Source of the DNA: CAZQKW01 sp964594075
GTDB taxonomy: Bacteria > Desulfobacterota > WTBG01 > CAIYCZ01
Reading direction: 5' to 3'
DNA: 27,547 bases
Assembly: GCA_964594075.1 (NCBI GenBank)
Contig: CAZQKW010000045.1
Location: 1 to 27,547, forward strand
The notes below the pieces were generated by a model. The model had not been told where the DNA came from, searched no databases, and saw nothing but the letters and a program-made list of their open reading frames with translations. Each line of letters opens with the position of its first letter. Within the stretch, counting starts at the first letter, position 1. This document shows positions 22,116-27,547 of the stretch, piece by piece. Made by a program: the position numbers and the translations under genes.

Positions 22116-22824
22116 GATTATTGTGCTGTTTTTTCATAATAAGGAGCGAGAGGTATTCAGGGTTTCCAGACAAATTTTCCACATCAAACTGAATAGTCTC
22201 GCCGTCCATGCCGCATTTTTGAATATATATGCAATGACGGGACAGTCCTTTTTTCTGAATAACATTTAATACCTGTTCACGATTCCGATACGTCTTGAGA
22301 AAAACCGCCGTATCAGTTGCGTCAATTATTGCGCCAATGCGCTCAACCGAATCGTTGCCTGACACAATAGAAAGTATTTCATCTCCTTCGACAAGCGCCA
22401 CGCCCGCCTGTGCCGCTGCAAAAGAATAGGAAGTTATGCCCGGAATTATGTGAATTTCAATATCTGGAGCAAAGCGTGCGAAATAGCGCTGCATAACGGT
22501 AAAGGTGCTGTAAACGCTTGGGTCGCCCAACGTAATAAATGCGCAATCTCCGTTTTCACGGAGCATCTTCTCAATAGATTTGTAGTTTTTCATCAACTGT
22601 TCATCAAGCATCTCCTGATCGTGATGCATGGGAAAAAGCAGAAAAGTTATGGGCTTGTTTTCCGGTATAAAATTCTTTGCTATAGTATACGCTACACTGA
22701 CACCGTCAGGGCGCGAAATGGGTGCAAAAACGTGAGCTGCAGTTTTAAGAATTTCCACAGCCTTGATAGTCATCAGCCCTGGATCGCCGGGGCCTACGCC
22801 TATGCCAAAAAGTTTTCCGGCCAT
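22105..22824 (-). CDS. cbiL: Cobalt-factor II C20-methyltransferase
   Basis: Methylates C20 of cobalt-sirohydrochlorin (CbiL/CobI family), 239 residues. Motifs are KLFGIGVGPGDPGLMTIKA (4-22), HVFAPISRPDG, CAFITLGDPSVYSTF, PGITSYSFAAAQAGVALVEGDE and FLKTYRN. It begins right after cbiC (1 nt gap), with GGAAAGG about 6 nt before the ATG. Confidence 0.95.
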   Translation of the reverse strand: MAGKLFGIGVGPGDPGLMTIKAVEILKTAAHVFAPISRPDGVSVAYTIAKNFIPENKPITFLLFPMHHDQEMLDEQLMKNYKSIEKMLRENGDCAFITLGDPSVYSTFTVMQRYFARFAPDIEIHIIPGITSYSFAAAQAGVALVEGDEILSIVSGNDSVERIGAIIDATDTAVFLKTYRNREQVLNVIQKKGLSRHCIYIQKCGMDGETIQFDVENLSGNPEYLSLLIMKKQHNNRES

Positions 22825-22825
22825 G

Positions 22826-23449
22826 TTATGCCTTTCCAGCCATATGCATTAGCGCATTAATGACGGCCACGGTGGCTGGCGTGCCTCCCTTTCTGCCCAG
22901 CATGGTGATACAAACAATCCCGGAAGAATAGAGAAGATTTTTAGATTCAGTCGCGCCGACAAAACCCACCGGCATGCCAATAACCAAATTGGGCTTAATT
23001 GCGCCCTTTTGGCAAAGGGTAATGACCTCGGCGAGAGCAGTCGGCGCATTGCCTATGGCAATGATGCCGCAGGACAAACGAGGAGCAGCTTTTTGCACAG
23101 CTAATATTGACCGGGTTGTGCCGCTCGTGCGACTGGCGTTTTTCACGTCAGGATCAGCGACATGACAGATGACGCTGCAGCCAAACTGCCGCTGCATATT
23201 ATCTCTTATTGCAACGGCGAGCATTTCCGTATCGGCATAGAGGGGGGCTCCTTTTTTTATTGCGGCAACCCCCGCCGCAATGGCATCGGGATGAAATCGT
23301 ATGCTGGTCATAACATCAAAGTCGGCGGTGGCATGAATAATGCGTTTTACAATTGCCCATTGATCGGCGGAAAATGAATGCGCCCCCGCCTCGGCATCAA
23401 TGATTCGCATTGACGCAGCTTCTATATCTTGCGGATTTCGGTAGTTCAT
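22826..23449 (-). CDS. cbiC: Cobalt-precorrin-8 methylmutase
   Basis: Moves the C11 methyl group to C12, giving cobyrinic acid. The 207-residue protein has the catalytic histidine in RIIHATADFD (His39), VADPDVKNASRTSGTTRSI (98-116), IGNAPTALAEVI and PVGFVGATESKNLL, all standard for CbiC/CobH. It lies 30 nt after cbiB on the same strand. The ATG at 23449 gives the usual start, about 13 residues before 'MRIID'. Confidence 0.95.
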   Translation of the reverse strand: MNYRNPQDIEAASMRIIDAEAGAHSFSADQWAIVKRIIHATADFDVMTSIRFHPDAIAAGVAAIKKGAPLYADTEMLAVAIRDNMQRQFGCSVICHVADPDVKNASRTSGTTRSILAVQKAAPRLSCGIIAIGNAPTALAEVITLCQKGAIKPNLVIGMPVGFVGATESKNLLYSSGIVCITMLGRKGGTPATVAVINALMHMAGKA

Positions 23450-23479
23450 TGCATTGACCAGTTTAAAGGTTTTCCTATT

Positions 23480-24418
23480 TTACCACGACACTGCACCAAG
23501 CAAAAGGACCAGGGCTGTGCAGGAGACTGCCCACATTAAGTGTATGCTTGCGCGAATATCATCTATGCCGAGTTCTTTTTCAGGATCACCCAGCAAGGGT
23601 TTTTCACTTGAGTATCCCCGGTACTTCACGGTTCCACCCAATTGAATACCCAGTGCGCCGGCAAACCCTGATTCTGGATAACCGGCATTGGGACTCGGAT
23701 TTTTAACTCCGTCACGCACCATAATGGTGAACGCTTTTAATGCGCGCCCCGGCGAAATCACGAGACAAGCAAGCGGTATAATAATGATGCAGAGCCGTGC
23801 GGGAATAAAATTGGCAACATCATCCATTCGTGCAGAAAACCACCCGAAGTGACGATAACGTTCATCTTTGTACCCAACCATAGAATCAAGGGTATTTATA
23901 GCTTTATATGCCATTGCAAGTGGCGCACCGCCCAGAACCGCATAAAATAATGGCGCAATAATTCCATCAACACAGTTTTCGCTCACCGATTCAATCGCTG
24001 CGCGCACAACCCCTGCCTCGTTCAGTTCCAACGTGTCTCGGCCAACTATGCGCGCGACCTGTTTTCGTGCAGCAATAACATCCCCCTGTTTAAGATGCAT
24101 ATAGACCTTGCGCGCTTCGGAACTCAGGCATCGCGAGGACAAAGTAGTATAAATGAGCACAACCGAAGCGGCAGCGCCAAACCACCCATGTATGAGACTG
24201 CAAAACCAGATAATCGCTATAGTGCATACATATGCACCCGCCGGCACCGCAATACCGACGATCGCACCGGCAACACGTTCATTCGTCACGTTTTTACGCG
24301 CCCAAACTTCCAACAAGGAAACAAGTTTACCAATGCCTCTGACGGGATGCGGCATTTTTTCAGGATCACCGAAAACGATATCAAGTCCCCAGGCAGCAGC
24401 AATCGCCATCACGCTCAT
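23480..24418 (-). CDS. cbiB: Adenosylcobinamide-phosphate synthase
   Basis: Integral inner-membrane enzyme joining (R)-1-amino-2-propanol phosphate (made by CobD) to adenosylcobyric acid. It has the CbiB N-terminus DIVFGDPEKMPHPVRGIGKL (14-33), SVSENCVDGIIAPLFYAVLGG, MAYKAINTLDSMVGYKDERY, and PNAGYPESGFAGALGIQLGG near the C-terminus, with several hydrophobic segments. It is the first gene of the 16-gene minus-strand run; the 98 nt to the divergent cobS contain no promoter I can identify with confidence and no riboswitch. Confidence 0.95.
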   Translation of the reverse strand: MSVMAIAAAWGLDIVFGDPEKMPHPVRGIGKLVSLLEVWARKNVTNERVAGAIVGIAVPAGAYVCTIAIIWFCSLIHGWFGAAASVVLIYTTLSSRCLSSEARKVYMHLKQGDVIAARKQVARIVGRDTLELNEAGVVRAAIESVSENCVDGIIAPLFYAVLGGAPLAMAYKAINTLDSMVGYKDERYRHFGWFSARMDDVANFIPARLCIIIIPLACLVISPGRALKAFTIMVRDGVKNPSPNAGYPESGFAGALGIQLGGTVKYRGYSSEKPLLGDPEKELGIDDIRASIHLMWAVSCTALVLLLGAVSW

Positions 24419-24516
24419 AGTATTTCACCATTTGCACCGGATGTGAAAACATGCTAATTTGGTTGCAAAGATCTCGTGCCCGTCCTGCATAAAAAATAAC
24501 CGATGCATTATCACCT

Positions 24517-25269
24517 ATGCAACAAGCTCTGAAAGCTGTCATATTTTCAATCCAGTTTTTAACCAGGATTCCCGTCAGATATGCTTGCGATCCAGCACGG
24601 GTTAATGTTCGTCTCGCCCTCATATGTTTTCCGTCCGTCGGATTTATCATCGGCTTTGCGCTATATGTGTCATGGTATTTCTTGAACTCGTTTATGCGCC
24701 TGCATGAGTTTACCGCGGCAGTCATAATCGTTGCTCTTGAAACAATAATAACTGGCGCATTTCATCTTGATGGCCTTGCTGATACCTTTGATGCCCTGTT
24801 AAGTCCCGGCACCACGGCTGAACAAAAATTGTCCATTATGAAAGACAGCCGTATTGGCGTCATGGGAGCTGTTGCACTTACCCTTTCCCTGCTGCTGAAG
24901 TCTGTGCTCATTGCGGAGATTCTTGGTCATCATCATCCCGAAGTGCTCATGTTGTATCCATTAGTCGGACGATGGACTCTGGTGTGGTTTCTCTTTATAA
25001 GTCCGTATCTGCGTGCATCAGGTATTGCGTCTATTTTAGCGCAGAACACTGACGGTAAAACCGTAAGCGGCGCATCATTATGGCTAATGCTCTGCATCGT
25101 CATATTGCCATCATTTTTACCGGCTTTCTTAGTTCTTCTTGCAATATTGCTGCTGTATCGCGCCTACGTCCATAAACAGTTAGGCGGTATAACCGGCGAT
25201 GTTTTAGGCGCAGCTCTGATTATCTCCGAGGTTGTTATCCTTTTTTTACTGACAATTCTTACCCGCTGA
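24517..25269 (+). CDS. cobS: Adenosylcobinamide-GDP ribazoletransferase (cobalamin synthase)
   Basis: Membrane enzyme that joins adenosylcobinamide-GDP and alpha-ribazole phosphate, the last step of nucleotide-loop assembly. The 250 residues contain the family start FLTRIPV, the metal-binding GAFHLDGLADTFDALLS (80-96) and MKDSRIGVMGAV (108-119), plus multiple hydrophobic helices and a terminal VILFLLTIL. It is the only cobalamin gene on the plus strand: divergent from cbiB and convergent with cobT, with only 12 nt between the two stops, so it needs its own promoter. Confidence 0.95.
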   Translation: MQQALKAVIFSIQFLTRIPVRYACDPARVNVRLALICFPSVGFIIGFALYVSWYFLNSFMRLHEFTAAVIIVALETIITGAFHLDGLADTFDALLSPGTTAEQKLSIMKDSRIGVMGAVALTLSLLLKSVLIAEILGHHHPEVLMLYPLVGRWTLVWFLFISPYLRASGIASILAQNTDGKTVSGASLWLMLCIVILPSFLPAFLVLLAILLLYRAYVHKQLGGITGDVLGAALIISEVVILFLLTILTR

Positions 25270-25281
25270 TGCGTTGTCGCC

Positions 25282-26334
25282 TCATGTTTGATCAGCAACC
25301 CCCGCCTGGGCAAACGTATGCATTTCTGTCAATATTTTTACACCTGCTTCCACAAGAAATATTCCCAATGCAGCACCAGTTCCCTCACCAAGCCGTAAAT
25401 CAAGATTTAACAATTGATTAAGACCTATATGCTCAAGCATAACCTTATGTCCTTTTTCCACCGAAAGGTGAGAAGCGACAAGGTATTGCTTAATAACGGG
25501 CTGGAGTTCATAGGCAATTAAAGCGCCTGCTGTTGATATAAAGCCATCAATGACCACAGGAATTTTATTATATGCCGAACCAATAATAAGCCCGGCGATT
25601 CCTGCGATCTCAAAACCTCCAACTTTTGATAAAACATCAAGCGGATCTTTCGGATTTGGTTTATGCACAGTAAGAGCTTTTGTTATCGCTGCCACTTTGA
25701 GTTTAAGCATTGCATCGTTTATTCCGGTTCCCCTACTGGTTACCTCTTCCACAGGAAAACCCGATATAGCGGCTATAATGGCGCTGCTTGCCGTTGTATT
25801 GCCAATACCCATATCGCCGGTCCCGATTATATCAACGCCCTCGCGTGCTGCTTTGCAGCCTAATTCTACACCTATTTCAATGGCCTGAATGGCTTGGTCG
25901 TGTGTCATTGCCGGTTCGCAGGTCATGTTACGCGTCCCCCGGGCAACTTTTTTTATTATTAATCCTTCAAGTGGAGGAAATTCAAAATCAACACCTATAT
26001 CCACGATGTTAACTTCAGCCCCGATATGGCGCGCCAATACATTTATGCCAGCGCCACCTCTTATAAAATTAAAAACCATTTGAGCGGTCACATCTTTAGG
26101 AAAAGCGCTGACCCCTTCTGCCACAACTCCATGGTCTGCCGCAAAGGTAACTATTCTCTTTTTTAATATGCGAGGTTTGGTCTGTCGGGTGATTGCGGCA
26201 TATTGTTTACCCACTTCAAGTAATCGGCCAAGGCTTCCGCGCGGCATTGTAAGCTCATTAATATGCTGTTGCACCGTCTGCATAAATGCCTGATCAAGAG
26301 GGGCTATGCTTTGTAACATTGATCTAAAATCCAT
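25282..26334 (-). CDS. cobT: Nicotinate-nucleotide-dimethylbenzimidazole phosphoribosyltransferase
   Basis: Makes alpha-ribazole phosphate by attaching phosphoribose to the lower-ligand base. The ATG at 26334 gives 350 residues and places the catalytic glutamate in LRLGEGTGAALG at Glu317, the same number as in Salmonella CobT; a TTG two codons upstream is less likely. Other blocks: MPRGSLGRLLEVGKQ, TFAADHGVVAEGVSAFPKDVT, MVFNFIRGGAGINVLARH, GTGDMGIGNTTASSAI. It lies 108 nt after cobU and would be in the riboswitch-controlled transcript. No dimethylbenzimidazole-synthesis gene (bzaA-E or bluB) is seen, so the base is made elsewhere, imported or not benzimidazole. Confidence 0.95.
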   Translation of the reverse strand: MDFRSMLQSIAPLDQAFMQTVQQHINELTMPRGSLGRLLEVGKQYAAITRQTKPRILKKRIVTFAADHGVVAEGVSAFPKDVTAQMVFNFIRGGAGINVLARHIGAEVNIVDIGVDFEFPPLEGLIIKKVARGTRNMTCEPAMTHDQAIQAIEIGVELGCKAAREGVDIIGTGDMGIGNTTASSAIIAAISGFPVEEVTSRGTGINDAMLKLKVAAITKALTVHKPNPKDPLDVLSKVGGFEIAGIAGLIIGSAYNKIPVVIDGFISTAGALIAYELQPVIKQYLVASHLSVEKGHKVMLEHIGLNQLLNLDLRLGEGTGAALGIFLVEAGVKILTEMHTFAQAGVADQT

Positions 26335-26448
26335 AATCAAGAACCTTGTTTTGCTGCGTGAAAAAAACAGAAGACTTGAATAAAAAATTTGTTAAGATAT
26401 TAGACATATATGTTAGAATTTATAACATAAATATTTGAATAAACATTC

Positions 26449-26967
26449 TTATTTTATCTTTATTGGTATTCCCGATACCATTAAATATAACGAATCAGCG
26501 ACCTCAGCAATCTGGCGGTTGAGTGTGCCCAAAAGGACTTGATATGATCGGGATAGAGCGTCAGCGGGTATAATGCCCATGCCGACTTCATTGGTTACCA
26601 GTATGAGTTGTGACTTCTTGTTTCTGCGCAGACAATGGGTTAGCTCAACTGAGTGCTGCCGAATTTCCGGTGCGCTTAAATTAAATATAGTGAGAAGATT
26701 AGACACCCACATCGTAAGACAATCTAATAGCACCACATCAAATTGTGCCGTTAACTTTTCTATTAACGAAACAAGGTCCCGGGTTTCTTCCCATGTTGAC
26801 CATTTGTCAGCTCGTTCGGATTGATGTTTTTGAATCCGTTCGCGCATCTCTTCATCAAGAGCAATTGCCGTTGCAATAAACGCTCTGCTGCCGTTGATTG
26901 TTTCGCCAAATTGTTGCGCCCAGGAGCTTTTTCCACTTTTTATACCGCCAGTCACCATGGTTATCAT
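26449..26967 (-). CDS. cobU: Adenosylcobinamide kinase / adenosylcobinamide-phosphate guanylyltransferase
   Basis: Phosphorylates adenosylcobinamide and transfers GMP from GTP, giving adenosylcobinamide-GDP for CobS. The ATG at 26967 gives MITMVTGGIKSGKSSWAQ, which aligns position by position with Salmonella CobU (P-loop at 7-14); ATGs at 26976 and 26958 are alternatives and none has a clear Shine-Dalgarno. The guanylylated histidine is probably His48 in RIQKHQSERADKW. DVVLLDCLTMWVSNLL and VTNEVGMGIIPADALSR are conserved. It is the first full gene after the cobalamin riboswitch. Confidence 0.94.
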   Translation of the reverse strand: MITMVTGGIKSGKSSWAQQFGETINGSRAFIATAIALDEEMRERIQKHQSERADKWSTWEETRDLVSLIEKLTAQFDVVLLDCLTMWVSNLLTIFNLSAPEIRQHSVELTHCLRRNKKSQLILVTNEVGMGIIPADALSRSYQVLLGTLNRQIAEVADSLYLMVSGIPIKIK

Positions 26968-27021
26968 AATGCACATGCATGTTGTTATCTGCTTTGCACT
27001 TATAGCAGGGTAACCAATTAG

Positions 27022-27099
27022 TTATGAGTTATGTTTACCTTTTATACATCCAATTACTGCCAGGTTGCCGTCTCTCGCAACGACCTTTTTTGCAGCCAT
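27022..27099 (-). CDS. Possible 25-codon leader ORF
   Basis: A short ATG-to-TAA frame in the cobU leader, beginning MAAKKVVARD and ending IGCIKGKHNS. It lies after the riboswitch terminator and before cobU. Composition looks protein-like and basic, but there is no Shine-Dalgarno and its 5' half overlaps a GCAACGAC/GTCGTTGC stem (27077-27120). Chance occurrence is likely. Confidence 0.15.
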   Translation of the reverse strand: MAAKKVVARDGNLAVIGCIKGKHNS

Positions 27100-27191
27100 G
27101 AGAAGAAAATTCGTCGTTGCCCCACGTGAACACAAACCCTCAAACAAATAAAGGGGTCTATTCTATATCGAGCTACTCACGATTGGTAAAC

Positions 27192-27225
27192 AAAAAGCCC
27201 TCAGGCAATTTTTACCCTGAGGGCT
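27192..27225 (-). terminator. Intrinsic terminator downstream of the cobalamin riboswitch
   Basis: Ten-bp perfect GC-rich stem, AGCCCTCAGG with CCTGAGGGCT (27216-27225 and 27196-27205), followed on the minus strand by a T-run. It starts 63 nt after the riboswitch and before any gene, as expected for a transcription-terminating expression platform. A second hairpin just upstream (27256-27283, arms GTTAGC/GCTAA plus AT pairs) could take part in the switch. Confidence 0.82.
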
Positions 27226-27288
27226 GCACCCAGTTTTCTTGACCCTATATACTTTAATATGTTAGCTCCACGGCTAATATATTATAAA

Positions 27289-27443
27289 GGCAGGTCTTCT
27301 GACTTTCGGATCATTCTACTTTCCACGCCTTCCCGCTGTGCTTTAACAAAGCAGTGGCATTCAGTGGATTTCGTCCCCGATTACAGCGGCGGGACCATGA
27401 TGGCTTCTCACCATCTTCCCTTTTAAACCATACTGGTACCTTT
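27289..27443 (-). ncRNA. Cobalamin riboswitch (AdoCbl/B12 element)
   Basis: On the minus strand the conserved pieces occur in order: GGTACC near the 5' end, TTTAAAAGGGAAG, GGTGAGAAGCCATCATGGTC, CCCGCCGCTGTAATCGGGGA, TGCCACTG, GGGAAGGCG and the 3' B12 box GTCAGAAGACCTGCC (27289-27303). Spacing and total length (about 155 nt) match class I cobalamin riboswitches. Binding of adenosylcobalamin would be expected to favour the downstream terminator and lower cobU-cobT expression. The rest of the region to cobU (26968-27191) holds only the weak stem and short ORF noted separately. Confidence 0.96.
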
Positions 27444-27452
27444 GTTTTTTGA

Positions 27453-27481
27453 TTAATACCTCAACAGAAATAATGTGTCAA
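27453..27481 (-). promoter_or_regulatory. Promoter of the riboswitch-cobU-cobT transcript
   Basis: On the minus strand TTGACA (27476-27481) is followed after 17 nt by TATTAA (27453-27458). The predicted transcription start falls within a few bases of the riboswitch 5' end, as expected for a leader that is almost entirely aptamer. Confidence 0.72.
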
Positions 27482-27547
27482 CATATAATCTTGCAGGACT
27501 TTCCCCAAAAAACAGGGATAGAAATTGTGGAGATGGCATAAGCAGAG

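Noticed and set aside
27472..27547. Plus-strand frame reading AGLSPKNRDRNCGDGISR, faintly like the C-terminal motif of IS110-family transposases
   Set aside because: Only a short fragment at the window edge, overlapping the cob promoter, with no catalytic residues visible; too little to call without sequence to the right.

Overview
This window looks like a chromosomal segment from an anaerobic or facultatively anaerobic, probably Gram-negative bacterium. It encodes early-cobalt-insertion (anaerobic) cobalamin synthesis: CbiK, CbiL, CbiD, CbiG and a precorrin-2 dehydrogenase, with no CobG or CobNST. 5-Aminolevulinate is made by the C5 route (HemA and HemL). No rRNA, tRNA or taxonomic marker is present. 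A Desulfobacterota- or Omnitrophota-like host fits the gene content, but this is only a guess.

Layout. (1) Positions 1-2330, minus strand and visibly AT-rich: a compact peptide-modification locus that looks like a RiPP system. A strong promoter drives two tiny ORFs (34 and 38 codons) sharing a leader-like motif. A terminator-like hairpin follows, then an HPr-kinase-like P-loop protein, a PqqD-like leader-binding protein and a family 2 glycosyltransferase. The locus runs off the left edge, where further maturation enzymes could lie. (2) Positions 2439-7654: cobD (threonine-phosphate decarboxylase), a BCAM0308-type zinc-ribbon protein, an amidohydrolase, a patatin, an SGNH hydrolase and a NarL/FixJ response regulator. 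A four-helix-bundle (S23-like) gene bounded by inverted octamer arrays sits inside the patatin-amidohydrolase pair. (3) Positions 7649-24418, minus strand: a tightly packed run of 16 recognisable genes plus one doubtful ORF. In transcription order: cbiB-cbiC-cbiL-cbiD-cbiET-cobM/cbiG-cobJ-btuR-cobQ-hemL-sirC-hemC-cobA/hemD-(orf79)-hemB-hemA-cbiK. Most junctions overlap or are nearly contiguous. (4) Positions 24517-27481: cobS on the plus strand converges on cobT; cobU-cobT are transcribed from a promoter followed by a cobalamin riboswitch and an intrinsic terminator.

How it works together. HemA/HemL/HemB/HemC/HemD make uroporphyrinogen III; CobA, SirC and CbiK convert it to cobalt-sirohydrochlorin; CbiL, CobJ, CbiF, CbiG, CbiD, CbiE/T and CbiC build the corrin ring. 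BtuR, CobQ, CobD and CbiB give adenosylcobinamide phosphate, and CobU, CobT and CobS attach the lower ligand. Two expected enzymes, cbiJ/cobK (precorrin-6A reductase) and cbiA (a,c-diamide synthase), are absent from the window.

Most worth a second look: the two-peptide RiPP-like locus, the IVS-like element around the S23-like gene, and the short HemA with an altered nucleotide-binding loop.
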